Source: Rhodococcus sp. B7740
GTDB taxonomy: Bacteria > Actinomycetota > Actinomycetes > Mycobacteriales > Mycobacteriaceae
Length of the DNA: 64,000 nucleotides
Assembly: GCF_000954115.1 (NCBI RefSeq)
Contig: NZ_CP010797.1
Coordinates: forward strand, 2,914,001-2,978,000
Direction: 5' to 3'
Of this stretch, positions 39,520-48,631 are shown one piece after another. Below the pieces are notes generated by a model. That model was not told where the DNA came from, searched no databases, and saw nothing but the letters and a program-made list of their open reading frames with translations. Each line of letters opens with the position of its first letter. Position 1 is the first letter of the stretch. The position numbers and the translations under genes are program-made.

Positions 39520-41324
39520 ACGGCAGCGTCCTCGACCAGAGATACTGCCCGAGAATTCAGTTCGGACACCACCCGCATGTCCTTCTCCAGCGCGGCGATG
39601 CGAGCGGCACGGTCGGTGTTGTCGGCAGCGGCGGCCTCCTGCGCCGAGCGCAACGACTCGTTGAGCGAGCGCAGCGTCTGCTCGGCGATCGAGGTGAAGT
39701 GATCACGCAGGACTCGCTGAATCTGCCGCAGCCGGTCCTTGGACTCCTTGCCCACCTGGAAGCTGACGTCGTCGGTGAATCGCCTGATCGCGATCTTGGC
39801 CTCGGACCGCCGCGCTTTGACGCGGTTCTCCTTGTCCTCCTTGTACGCCTTGGTGCCCAGCAGTACACCCGCACCGATCGAAATAGGGTTGAGCAGACTC
39901 AATCCGACGAACGTGGTGATCAGGCCGAACATCAGCACACCGCCGTAAGACCCGCGCATTCCGACCAGGACCTTCTGGGTGATTCCGATACGACCGGATT
40001 CCAGATCGGCCAGGGACGAGACGGGATCGAGGACGTTGTCGAGATCACCGAGATCCAGATCGGGCAACGCTGCCGCTCCGGACGAGGCGAAGTGTTCGGC
40101 CACCAACTCCGAAAGCCACAGTGCCCGTTCGTGAGCCCAGACGAAGTTGTCACCCACCGACGCGGCGATCTGCTCCTCGAGCCACTCGCCGAGCTGCGGC
40201 CAATCCTTGCCCGGATCCCCCTCGTCGACGGTCTCTTCCGCTTCCCGGGTGACGCGCCGCAACCGGTCGCGCAGATCGTGATCGATGTCGGAGGCGAGAT
40301 CGGCGATACCGTCACCGAGGGTCTGCTGCCATTGCGACGACCGCTTGTGCAGCTCCTCGGCGGCGGCCTTGGCGCGCTGCAGCCCGGCGACGGCCGCGGC
40401 GGCCCGCTCCGGATCCTTCAGTGCCGCAAGCTCACTACCGAACGAGAGCGTCAGATGTTCGGTGACGGAACGGACATCGAGCGAGACCGAGGAGCGCGCC
40501 AGCACATCCGCCCGGGCCACCACGTCGTCCCGCAGAAACGCGTAGAGCTGCTGGAAACCGGACTCGGCGTTGAGTTCCTCGTCGTTCAAACGCAGTGCGT
40601 GCGAACGCAACAGAGACGAGACCGGCAACATCTGCACGTCGATGCCTGCGCGATCCAGGTGTCCACGATTGGCCTCGACGATCTGCCGCCAGTGCGGATA
40701 CAGGTCGATCTTGGTGATCAGCACCGCCACTGCCGGGCACAGTCCCTGCACCTGCCGGAGAAAGGACAGTTCCGGCTCGGTGAATTCGCGCGAGGCATCG
40801 GACACGACGAGCACCGCGTCGGCCGACGGAATGAGACCCAATGTGCCTGCAGCGTGCGGATTCGTGTGCCCACCGACTCCGGGAGTGTCGACCAGTACCA
40901 ACCCGTCGGCGAGCAACGGGCTCGCCACCCCGATGTCCAGGCGCAACACCTCACGGCCCTGGGCCAGCGGACTCGACGGGGTGACCGTCGTGATCTGCTC
41001 GGGCGGAACATCGACTCGAATCGGTTCGTTGCCCGGATCGGCGAGTACGAGCTGCGCGGACAGGCTCTCGGCATTGGACACCACGGTCGGGATGGCGGTG
41101 GTCTCGTCGTCGCCGACCGAGCACACCGTCAGATTGAGCAGCGAATTCACGAACTGACTCTTGCCCTGCTTGAGCGGTCCGACCACGATGATGCGTCGAC
41201 GTGGATCCAGCACTCGCGAGCGCGCCGCCTCGACTCGATCCACCAGGTCGGATCTTCCCGCCGATGTCGCCACCGCCGCGGTTCGGCTCAGCAGCTCTGC
41301 CAGCTCCGTAGATTGCCCGTCCAT
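39516..41324 (-). CDS. iniA: IniA-like dynamin-family GTPase
   Basis: A 602-residue dynamin-like protein: P-loop 'VVGPLKQGKSQFVNSLLNL', switch 'DDETTAIPTV', G3 'LVDTPGVGGHTNPHAAG', G4 'VLITKIDLYP'. A membrane-interacting hydrophobic hairpin 'GVLMFGLITTFVGLSLLNPISIGAGVLLG' sits near residues 470-500, flanked by charged helices, as described for IniA. It is expected to tubulate or repair the plasma membrane during envelope stress. Second gene of iniB-iniA-iniC, separated from iniB by about 150 nt that contains a 16-bp hairpin. Confidence 0.92.
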   Translation of the reverse strand: MDGQSTELAELLSRTAAVATSAGRSDLVDRVEAARSRVLDPRRRIIVVGPLKQGKSQFVNSLLNLTVCSVGDDETTAIPTVVSNAESLSAQLVLADPGNEPIRVDVPPEQITTVTPSSPLAQGREVLRLDIGVASPLLADGLVLVDTPGVGGHTNPHAAGTLGLIPSADAVLVVSDASREFTEPELSFLRQVQGLCPAVAVLITKIDLYPHWRQIVEANRGHLDRAGIDVQMLPVSSLLRSHALRLNDEELNAESGFQQLYAFLRDDVVARADVLARSSVSLDVRSVTEHLTLSFGSELAALKDPERAAAAVAGLQRAKAAAEELHKRSSQWQQTLGDGIADLASDIDHDLRDRLRRVTREAEETVDEGDPGKDWPQLGEWLEEQIAASVGDNFVWAHERALWLSELVAEHFASSGAAALPDLDLGDLDNVLDPVSSLADLESGRIGITQKVLVGMRGSYGGVLMFGLITTFVGLSLLNPISIGAGVLLGTKAYKEDKENRVKARRSEAKIAIRRFTDDVSFQVGKESKDRLRQIQRVLRDHFTSIAEQTLRSLNESLRSAQEAAAADNTDRAARIAALEKDMRVVSELNSRAVSLVEDAAV

Positions 41325-41403
41325 ACGCTCGTGCTCACAACCGTTCTCGTCGACTTCCGCGGTACCCGGGCTCCACTGACGCCCAGGAACGAACTCTAGC
41401 TAC

Positions 41404-41443
41404 GACTCGGCCCCGAGTGCCGGGGAACACTCGGGGCCGAGTC
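41404..41443. terminator. 16-bp hairpin between iniB and iniA
   Basis: A perfect 16-bp stem GACTCGGCCCCGAGTG / CACTCGGGGCCGAGTC with an 8-nt loop and no U tract. It could reduce read-through from iniB to iniA or protect the iniB mRNA 3' end, giving more IniB than IniA/IniC. Confidence 0.55.
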
Positions 41444-41472
41444 ATGTCATTGCCTACCCGCAGGCGAGGGGA

Positions 41473-44040
41473 TCAGGGCTGCGTGGGGTCGAAGTCGTGA
41501 TCGACGGTCACATGTCCCAGGGAGTCCGCTGCCGAGTCCACCGAACCATGCAGGCTCGAGTCGCTGAACAGGCTCGAATCGGTCTCGCCCTGACCGAAGA
41601 CGTCCGAGTCGACGCTCGACCAGCCGGAGCCGTTCGCCGTAGCCGAGGAATCGAACGAGCTGGAGTGATCGAACGATCCCGATGCCGCGGAGGAAAGGCT
41701 GCCGCCTGCGTCCGCCAGTCCCTCGACACCCGACTGCAGGCCACCGGTGAGGCCGCCCGCGGCCTGGCCACCGAGGTCGGCAGCGGAATCAAACCCGCCG
41801 CCCGCGGAAGCCGCAGCGTCCGCACCAGCATCCAAACCCGCACCCACGGTGGACGCGAAGTCGCCTCCGATCGAGGCACCGGTGTCCAGTCCTGCGCCGA
41901 CGTTGGACGCGATCTCGCCGCCCACCGAGGTTCCGGCGTCCACTACTCCGCCCGCGGCACCTTCGAGGCCACCGGCAACCGAGCCTGCAGCTCCCGCGGC
42001 ACCTTCGAGGCCCGCACCTGCGGACGCCGCTGCGTCGATTCCGCCGCTCACCGCACCGGTGACGGCTCCTTCGAGTCCGGCACCGGCCGAGGCCGCAGCA
42101 TCCACGCCGCCTGCCACTCCGCCCGCGATACCGCCGCCGAGGCTGCCGAGTCCGGCCAGGCCGCCGGTCAGACCCGCACCTGCATCACCCACTCCGGCCA
42201 GACCACCGGCCAGACCACCGGCCACACCTGCACCCACGTTCCCGACGCCTGCCAAGCCACCGGCCAGATCGGCACCGACGTTCCCGACGCCTGCCAGACC
42301 ACCGGCCAGATCGCCACCCACGTTCCCGACGCCGGCCAGACCACCGGCCAGATCGCCACCGACGTTTCCGACGCCGGCCAGACCACCGGCCAGATCGCCA
42401 CCGACGTTCCCGACGCCGGCCAGACCACCGGTCAGATCGGCACCGACGTTTCCGAGGCCTGCGAGTCCTCCCATGAGGCCCGCGCCCAGTCCGCCGAGTC
42501 CGGCCAGGCCGCCCGACAGGTCTGCACCGAGTCCGCCGACTCCGGCGAGTGCTCCTTCGACGGTTCCCGAGAGGTCTGCTCCGGCGGCAACTGCTGAGTC
42601 GATCGCTCCGACGAGTCCTGCGCTGACGTCGGCTCCGGCTCCGAGTGCGGCTCCGAGGTCGAGTGCTGCGCTGGTGTCGAGTACCGATTCGAGGGCGGTG
42701 CCGAGCTGGGCTCCGGCTGCTCCGCCGACGCCGAATGCCGTTCCGAGGATTCCTTCGAGGCCGCCGGCAACTCCGCCTTCGAGGCCGCCGACAAGTCCGC
42801 CGCCGATGTTTGCGCCTGCTCCGATCGTGCCGTCGAGTGCAGCGTCGAGTGCGGCGGTGAGGCTGCCGACTGCGCTGGTGTCGAGATCGAGTGCGGTTCC
42901 CAGTGCGCCGCCGACCACTGCGCCGAGGTTGCCGCCCGCGGCCAGCAGGGCGTCGACATCGAGGTCTGCGAGGGCACCTGCGTCGAGGACTGCCCCGAGC
43001 GCGGATCCGATGGATCCTGCGATGGCACCGTCTGCGGCGAAGAGACCGCCCAGGCTCGCGCCGACTCCGCCTGCGAGGTCGCCGACCAGTGCGCCGCCTG
43101 CGCCGAGCGCTCCGTCCAATGCGGCACCGATGTCGGTGGTCAGATCTGCTCCGATGGTTCCCAGCCCGCCGAGCGCGCCGCCGATTCCCGCGGTCAGAGC
43201 GGCACCGAGGTCGCCGGCGATGTCCAGTCCGGCTCCGGCACCGAGTGCGGCGTCGAAGACTCCTCCGAGGGCAGCGCCGAGCTCTGCACCGATGGTTCCG
43301 CCGACTCCGAAGACCGCACCGAGTGCGCCGGCCAGGCCGCCCTGGATGTCGGCCAGTGCGCCGAGATCGACGGCACCGGTCGCGCCGATGGCGGCGTCGA
43401 GTGCTGCCTGCAGCTGTGCGGCGATGTCTCCGCCAATCTCGCCGCCGATGCCTGCGCCTGCTCCGATCAGTCCGGTCAGTGCCGCGCCGAGTCCGACGGT
43501 TCCGCCGAGCAGACCGTCGAGGTCCAGATCCACGCCGCCGCCGAGCCCGCCGCCGATACCTGCGCCTGCACCGATCAGAGCGTCGAGTGCGCCGCCGAAG
43601 GCAGTGCCGAGCTCGAGACCGATCTGGCCTCCGACGGCCAACGCTGCAGCGAGTGCTGCCTGCAGGGAAGCAGCGATCTCACCGGTGACGTCGATTCCGC
43701 CGGTCAGGCTGCCGCCCGCTGCGAGTCCGCCGCCCGCGACTGCGCCTGCTGCCAATCCGAGTCCGGCCGACAGTCCGCCACCGAGGCTCGCGCCTCCGGC
43801 GAGTGCGCCGTCGAGTCCCGCCGACCCGCCTGCACCCAGGATGGCCGAGAGCTGGCTGCCCGCACCGGCGAACAGTCCCGACTCCGCGACCAGAGGTGCG
43901 ACCGCGACGATGTCGGCGTGAGTGACGTCGCCGAGTCCCGCGGCGGCCAGCGTCGTCTCGGGATTGGCGCAGTAGGCGGCTGCGGCCTGGTCGTCGCGCA
44001 GCAGGCTGAGGATGAAATCGAGTACGGCGTTGGTAGCCAT
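41473..44040 (-). CDS. iniB: IniB-like Gly/Ala-rich repeat protein
   Basis: An 855-residue protein. Residues 1-60 form a conserved IniB N-terminal domain ('AVLDFILSLLRDDQAAAAYCANPETTLAAAGL'). The remainder is low-complexity Gly/Ala/Leu with regularly spaced Asp, about 40% Gly by eye, then a Ser/Asp-rich C-terminus (SSSFDSSATANGSGWSSVDSD). In the middle is a run of 14-residue repeats (GVGNVGGDLAGGLA type). There is no classical signal peptide. It is much longer than mycobacterial IniB (about 480 residues). AAGGAG precedes the ATG. First gene of the operon. It may form a fibre or scaffold at the envelope; the biochemical role is unknown even in mycobacteria. Confidence 0.88.
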   Translation of the reverse strand: MATNAVLDFILSLLRDDQAAAAYCANPETTLAAAGLGDVTHADIVAVAPLVAESGLFAGAGSQLSAILGAGGSAGLDGALAGGASLGGGLSAGLGLAAGAVAGGGLAAGGSLTGGIDVTGEIAASLQAALAAALAVGGQIGLELGTAFGGALDALIGAGAGIGGGLGGGVDLDLDGLLGGTVGLGAALTGLIGAGAGIGGEIGGDIAAQLQAALDAAIGATGAVDLGALADIQGGLAGALGAVFGVGGTIGAELGAALGGVFDAALGAGAGLDIAGDLGAALTAGIGGALGGLGTIGADLTTDIGAALDGALGAGGALVGDLAGGVGASLGGLFAADGAIAGSIGSALGAVLDAGALADLDVDALLAAGGNLGAVVGGALGTALDLDTSAVGSLTAALDAALDGTIGAGANIGGGLVGGLEGGVAGGLEGILGTAFGVGGAAGAQLGTALESVLDTSAALDLGAALGAGADVSAGLVGAIDSAVAAGADLSGTVEGALAGVGGLGADLSGGLAGLGGLGAGLMGGLAGLGNVGADLTGGLAGVGNVGGDLAGGLAGVGNVGGDLAGGLAGVGNVGGDLAGGLAGVGNVGADLAGGLAGVGNVGAGVAGGLAGGLAGVGDAGAGLTGGLAGLGSLGGGIAGGVAGGVDAAASAGAGLEGAVTGAVSGGIDAAASAGAGLEGAAGAAGSVAGGLEGAAGGVVDAGTSVGGEIASNVGAGLDTGASIGGDFASTVGAGLDAGADAAASAGGGFDSAADLGGQAAGGLTGGLQSGVEGLADAGGSLSSAASGSFDHSSSFDSSATANGSGWSSVDSDVFGQGETDSSLFSDSSLHGSVDSAADSLGHVTVDHDFDPTQP
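42231..42482. repeat. 42-bp tandem repeat inside iniB
   Basis: Six units in perfect 42-nt register (starting 42231, 42273, 42315, 42357, 42399, 42441), each containing CACC(C/G)ACGTT(C/T)CCGA. Each encodes 14 residues of the type GVGNVGGDLAGGLA. It is prone to copy-number change. Confidence 0.9.
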
Positions 44041-44142
44041 CGTGGGTCTCCTTGACGAGGGGTGCTTCGTGGTTGATCACAAAGCTATGCACCGCAGAGC
44101 CCCCGCCCAACGGGGCCGATCCCCCTACTCCCCGGGGGTTGC

Positions 44143-44182
44143 CAGGGGACTTCGATTAGGGGATCTCGGCGCTTTAGGGGAT
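44143..44182. promoter_or_regulatory. AGGGGA direct repeats in the iniB / Hsp70-like intergenic region
   Basis: AGGGGA occurs at 44144-44149, 44158-44163 and 44176-44181; the last two are extended to TTAGGGGAT and are 18 nt apart, so on nearly the same helix face. GATCCCCC and TCCCCGGGGG follow towards iniB. LuxR/MalT-type activators bind spaced GGGGA-containing boxes, and such a regulator is encoded nearby. Proposed operator for iniB and perhaps the divergent Hsp70-like gene. Confidence 0.5.
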
Positions 44183-44300
44183 TTCACTCGTTTCACGCTC
44201 TAACCTGCTGTGAGACGTAACGAATAGGTAGCTTCTGCCGACAGTGCGAGTAACGGCAGTACTACCGACGGCAGGGCGAGACGAAGGCGGCGACACGACG

Positions 44301-46070
44301 ATGAACGCAGGGCTCGGCATACGTATCGGTTCGGTGACGGCGGCGGCCGCACTGGACACCGATCCCGTCACCTCGGTGGTCAAGCGTTCGGCACTCGACC
44401 TCCGCCCGGGCGAAGCCCCGCGTCTGGCAGAGCCGTGGGACCGGTCCACTCGGAATCTGATCAGCGGCTTCGCCGACCGGGTCGGCGATCCGGTGGAACT
44501 GATCGACGACGACGGCCGCAGCCATCACGCCGAGGACTTGTACGCGACCGCTGCTCGCGCGCTCGTCGCCGAGGCCTCCGCCGGAACCGAGTCCGCTCCT
44601 ACCGTCGTCGTCACTCACCCCACTCGCTGGACCGCGTACACCGCGGAGGTTCTCGGTGACGCGCTGGACCGCGCGGGGCTCTCCGACGTCACGCTGGTCT
44701 CGGAGTCCGTCGCAACGATGCGCTGGCTCGAAGTCACCCGAGGAACGCAGTCCGATGGCCTGGCCGTGGTCTACGACCTCGGTGCGACCGCACTCGACGT
44801 CACTCTGATGCGCACCGGCTCCGAGGCAGGCACCGTCGGCACCGGGGTTCACTCGCAGGAGTACGGCGGAGCGCAGTTCGATCACGCGATCATGCAGTAC
44901 GTGCTCGACACCGTCTCGGGCAGCCAGTCCTTCGAATTCGATCCCTTCGATCCCGATACCGTCGGCGCGCTGGTGGAACTGCGGGCACGCTGCGGTGAAG
45001 CGAAGGAACAACTCTCCTACGACACCTCGACTTCCCTGACGGTCGACCTGCCGGGCCTGCACACCGAGGTTCGCCTGGTGCGCTCCGAGCTCGAAGAACT
45101 GGTGCGCGCATCTCTGCTCGGGTCGATCGGGGTGGTACGCGACGCCGTCACGGCCGCCGGCCTCGACGTCACCGACATCGACCAGGTGGTCCTCGTCGGT
45201 GGCAGCTCGGCCATACCACTGGTCGCCGAGCTGATGTCGTCCGAACTGCGTGCACCCGTGGTCGCCGGACCGCGTCCCGAACTGACCGTCGCAATCGGTG
45301 CCGCGATTCTCGGCAGCGACATCGCCGACGCCACCGCGTCCGACGACGCCGCAGCCTTGGCCGCGGCACCCACCACGGCAGTGGCGTCCGCTGCGGCGGC
45401 CGCGCCGATGCCCCGCCCCACGCCCCGGCCGGCACCGACGCCAACCGCCGTCGAATCCGACGCAGGGATGTCCGGTCGCAAGAAGGCCGGCGTCGTGGCC
45501 GGATCCGTTCTCGTCCTCGCCCTTCTGGCCGGCGGAGGCCTGTCGGTGGGAACGGCGTTGACCTCCGACAACACCACTCCGGCCGAATCGAACGCGGAAA
45601 CGTCGATCTCGAGCACCGAGACGCCGGGAACCACCGCAGCGGTGGCGGATGCCGCTACGACGACGGCGGCCACCGGCGAGAACGGTGTCGCCGCAACCGG
45701 ATCCGAGAGCGCACCGACCACGGTGGTCAACGCCGACGGCACGGTGACGCAGATCGACCCCGCCACCGGCGCTCCGGTCGCGGGAGCGCCTGCTGCAGCC
45801 CCCGCCGACAACGGCGCGGCCACGGTTCCGACTGTCCCGTCCGTCGCTGCTCCGACCGTTCCCAACTACCAACCGCCTGCCGTGCAGGTTCCGCAGGCAC
45901 CGAGCGTGCAGGTTCCCAGTTATCAGGGCCCCACCCTCGGCGATGTCGGACAGGGCGTCGGTAACGGGCTCGGCGGAGTGGTCGGCGGCGTCGGTGACGG
46001 GCTCGGCGGTGTCGTCGGCGGCGTCGGTGACGGACTCGGCGGAGCCCTCGGCGGCTTGACCGGCCGATAG
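44301..46070 (+). CDS. Membrane-anchored Hsp70-like protein with Gly-rich tail
   Basis: A 589-residue protein. Residues 1-350 are an Hsp70 ATPase-like domain with altered motifs: 'GLGIRIGSVTAAAAL' for phosphate-1, 'VVYDLGATALDVTLMRTG' for phosphate-2 and 'QVVLVGGSSAIPLVAEL' for the adenosine motif. There is no substrate-binding domain. An Ala/Pro linker leads to one transmembrane helix (AGVVAGSVLVLALLAGGGL) and a Thr/Pro-rich outer segment ending in 'GNGLGGVVGGVGDGLGG' repeats, similar in composition to IniB. ATG 44301 is chosen over GTG 44244, with GAAGG upstream at a long distance. Divergent from iniB, and 7 nt before the regulator gene. Confidence 0.82.
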   Translation: MNAGLGIRIGSVTAAAALDTDPVTSVVKRSALDLRPGEAPRLAEPWDRSTRNLISGFADRVGDPVELIDDDGRSHHAEDLYATAARALVAEASAGTESAPTVVVTHPTRWTAYTAEVLGDALDRAGLSDVTLVSESVATMRWLEVTRGTQSDGLAVVYDLGATALDVTLMRTGSEAGTVGTGVHSQEYGGAQFDHAIMQYVLDTVSGSQSFEFDPFDPDTVGALVELRARCGEAKEQLSYDTSTSLTVDLPGLHTEVRLVRSELEELVRASLLGSIGVVRDAVTAAGLDVTDIDQVVLVGGSSAIPLVAELMSSELRAPVVAGPRPELTVAIGAAILGSDIADATASDDAAALAAAPTTAVASAAAAAPMPRPTPRPAPTPTAVESDAGMSGRKKAGVVAGSVLVLALLAGGGLSVGTALTSDNTTPAESNAETSISSTETPGTTAAVADAATTTAATGENGVAATGSESAPTTVVNADGTVTQIDPATGAPVAGAPAAAPADNGAATVPTVPSVAAPTVPNYQPPAVQVPQAPSVQVPSYQGPTLGDVGQGVGNGLGGVVGGVGDGLGGVVGGVGDGLGGALGGLTGR

Positions 46071-46077
46071 GTCGATC

Positions 46078-48588
46078 GTGACCAGTACGCGTTCCGGACT
46101 CGTCGGCGTCGAGCGTGCCGATCGCTTCGTCCGTGATGCTCTCGTCGCCAACGGATTTCATGTCGTCGTCGGAGTGAACGGCTCCGGCCGATCCGCGGTT
46201 CTCGAGTCCGTTGCGGCGTCGACGGACGTGTACGCGGGCACCATCGCCGACGCTCCGTCCGGCTCGACGATTCTCGTCGATGATGCGCACCTGCTGTCCG
46301 AGCAGCGTCTCGACGAGATCGCAGCGGCTGCAACCCGATCCGATATCACTCTGATCGTCGCCACCGCGCCGCGCAGTTTCGATTCACGCATCGAGAAGCT
46401 GATCGCGTCCGCCGGCTCCAACCGACTGACACTGGTTCCGCTGGACAAGGTGGCCATCGCGGCCAGGGCAGCAGCAACCGTCCGGCCGATCTCGGCGTCG
46501 CTCGCCGCTGCCGTCGCGAAGGCGACCGGCGGAGTTCTCGCCGCTGTCGACGCGGCCCTCGGTGCGCTCGGCGGGGACCGTTCCGATCCGGCTCCGCTTC
46601 GCGTGGTCGCCGAATCGATTGCCGAACAACACCGTCGGATGCTGATCGAGACCACCGACGACACACGGGCACTGCTGCTCGCAGCTCGGTTCGGCGTCAC
46701 GCCCGACCCGGCATCGGCCGCGCAGGTCGTTCCGCGTGCGACCGATGTCGAGTCGATCGTCGATCTGGCCTGCAGCTCCGGCATGCTCGACACCACGGGC
46801 ACGTTGATTCCGTCCGCCGAGGCCCCGCTGATCGAGATGATCGGAGACGGGCGCTGCCGCGTCCTGCTCTCGTCGATCACCGAGGTCGCCACCCGATCCC
46901 GCCTGCTCGACGCCACCGCGGCCCGTGCGTTGGCGGAGCGCGGCGTCGTTCATGCCGGGCTCGCCGATTACCTTGTTCAGCAGGCGGATTCGACTCCCGT
47001 CGATGCCGCCGGTGCCCTGTACGGCGCGGCCGTCGAGGCAGGGTTCGATTCGATGATGCTGGCTGCGAGACGGTCCGAGGTCGCGGCGGCCACCGGGGAT
47101 CTGGACGAGGCGGCGAGATTCGCCGATGCGATTCTCGACGGCGCCGCGGGGTGCGATGCGGCGGATCTGCGGACCGCAGTGCGAGTGTCGGCGTCGATTG
47201 CGGCGCAACGCGGAATGTCCTCGCGCAGTGCGCAGTTGTTCGCGTGGCTCGGCGAGGATCGACTCGGACCCGACGCCGTGTGGGCTGCCCTGTCCGCCGC
47301 GGCAGCCGGTGATCGCAGCGCCGCCGACCGTTCCATGGCTGCCGTGTCCGCTCTCGCGCCGACGTCGAGTACCGCGTCGGGCAGCCTGCTCGTCGCCGGA
47401 GTGATCGGGTCGATCGATTCGCGAAACGCAGCGGCGTCGAGTGCGAGTGCGAATGCACTGATGCGGGCAATGACGTTGACGGGCACTACTTCCGATCGCT
47501 CGTGCACACCGGATACTGCCGCTGCCGTGTCGGCCTTGCACGCGGTGCACTGCGGCGATCTGCCCCGGGTGGATTCCATCGTGACGCGGGCACTCGGCGA
47601 ACATCGTCCTGGTTCCGAGGCGCACACCAGGCTGAGCCTCGTCGGGGCCTGGGCGTCGATGCTGCGGGGAGAGACCGCCGATGCCGGTGCCGCGATCGAG
47701 GCGCTGCGGATTCCGGTGTCGCACGTGCGCAATCAGTTGTTTCTGCACGCGATTCGGGTGGGTCTGGCTCGTAGGTCCGGTGACTCGGGGTCACTGATCA
47801 CGGCATGGACCCAGGCGCAGAGCGTGATCGCCGAGTACTCCACAGACCTGTTCGCGCTGCTGCCCCTGGGCGAGTTGCTACTGGCCGCAACGCGACTCGG
47901 CCAGGTGGACCGCGTCGAACATCTGGTGTCGCAGGCAACCGATCTGCTCGCAGCGCTCGGCGATCCGCCCGTCTGGGCGTCGGCGCTGCACTGGTACCAG
48001 GTGCAGGCGGCCATCGTGGCCCAGACTCCCGACGCGTTGGTGCCGCACGCCAAGGCCCTGGCCGCTGCCGCTCCGACTCACCCGTACAGCGCCGCTCTCG
48101 CCGCTGCCGGTCGCGCATGGCTCGGGGTGTTGCAGGGCAGACCCGACGCAACCGAGGTGGAGACCTCCGCGCGCACCCTCACCGCCTTCGGGCTGCCATG
48201 GGACGGAGCCCGACTGGCGAGCGAGGCCGCCCTGACCGTCACCGATACTGCGACGGCGACGTCGCTGCTGCACATCGCCAGGTCGTTGCGCCAACCCAGC
48301 TCGACCGGGCGCGACAACCCGCGGTCGACGCCGCAGCCGACGGGCTCGCTGAGCGAACGCGAGGCCGAGGTCGCCGAACTGCTCGTCCTCGGAGTCACCT
48401 ATCGCGAGGTCGGCAGCCGGCTCTACATCTCCCCGAAGACCGTCGAGCATCATGTGGCCCGCATCCGGCGCAGGCTCGGTGCCCAGTCGCGATCGGAGCT
48501 GATCTCGATGCTGCGCGCCATGGGCTACGGGGCCTCGACCAGCGTGGGCGTCGACCCTGTAACTGTGCGGGGACCGGGAGCGACATAA
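46078..48588 (+). CDS. iniR: LuxR/MalT-like regulator, probable iniBAC activator (IniR-type)
   Basis: An 836-residue large regulator. A P-loop-like segment 'VVGVNGSGRSAVLESVA' (Lys replaced by Arg) and Walker B-like 'STILVDDAHLLSEQRL' give a STAND-type N-terminal NTPase part. A long helical, TPR-like middle follows. The C-terminal LuxR HTH is 'LSEREAEVAELLVLGVTYREVGSRLYISPKTVEHHVARIRRRL' (about 760-810). By length, architecture and neighbourhood it matches M. tuberculosis Rv0339c, which I recall being reported as the iniBAC activator IniR with free trehalose as a signal; I have not verified this here. It is embedded in the Hsp70-like gene run, opposite iniBAC. Confidence 0.85.
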   Translation: MTSTRSGLVGVERADRFVRDALVANGFHVVVGVNGSGRSAVLESVAASTDVYAGTIADAPSGSTILVDDAHLLSEQRLDEIAAAATRSDITLIVATAPRSFDSRIEKLIASAGSNRLTLVPLDKVAIAARAAATVRPISASLAAAVAKATGGVLAAVDAALGALGGDRSDPAPLRVVAESIAEQHRRMLIETTDDTRALLLAARFGVTPDPASAAQVVPRATDVESIVDLACSSGMLDTTGTLIPSAEAPLIEMIGDGRCRVLLSSITEVATRSRLLDATAARALAERGVVHAGLADYLVQQADSTPVDAAGALYGAAVEAGFDSMMLAARRSEVAAATGDLDEAARFADAILDGAAGCDAADLRTAVRVSASIAAQRGMSSRSAQLFAWLGEDRLGPDAVWAALSAAAAGDRSAADRSMAAVSALAPTSSTASGSLLVAGVIGSIDSRNAAASSASANALMRAMTLTGTTSDRSCTPDTAAAVSALHAVHCGDLPRVDSIVTRALGEHRPGSEAHTRLSLVGAWASMLRGETADAGAAIEALRIPVSHVRNQLFLHAIRVGLARRSGDSGSLITAWTQAQSVIAEYSTDLFALLPLGELLLAATRLGQVDRVEHLVSQATDLLAALGDPPVWASALHWYQVQAAIVAQTPDALVPHAKALAAAAPTHPYSAALAAAGRAWLGVLQGRPDATEVETSARTLTAFGLPWDGARLASEAALTVTDTATATSLLHIARSLRQPSSTGRDNPRSTPQPTGSLSEREAEVAELLVLGVTYREVGSRLYISPKTVEHHVARIRRRLGAQSRSELISMLRAMGYGASTSVGVDPVTVRGPGAT

Positions 48589-48631
48589 CGACCGAGCACC
48601 ACTCCCCGAGTCGAGAACAGGTAGCAGCACC

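Noticed and set aside
42231-42482. Possible CRISPR or satellite in the iniB region
   Set aside because: The 42-bp units are in frame and encode 14-residue Gly-rich repeats; there are no spacers.
41747-43921. 724-codon open frame on the plus strand opposite iniB, rich in Pro/Ala/Ser
   Set aside because: A mirror of the Gly/Ala repeat codons. The minus frame has the conserved IniB N-terminal domain and a good ribosome-binding site.
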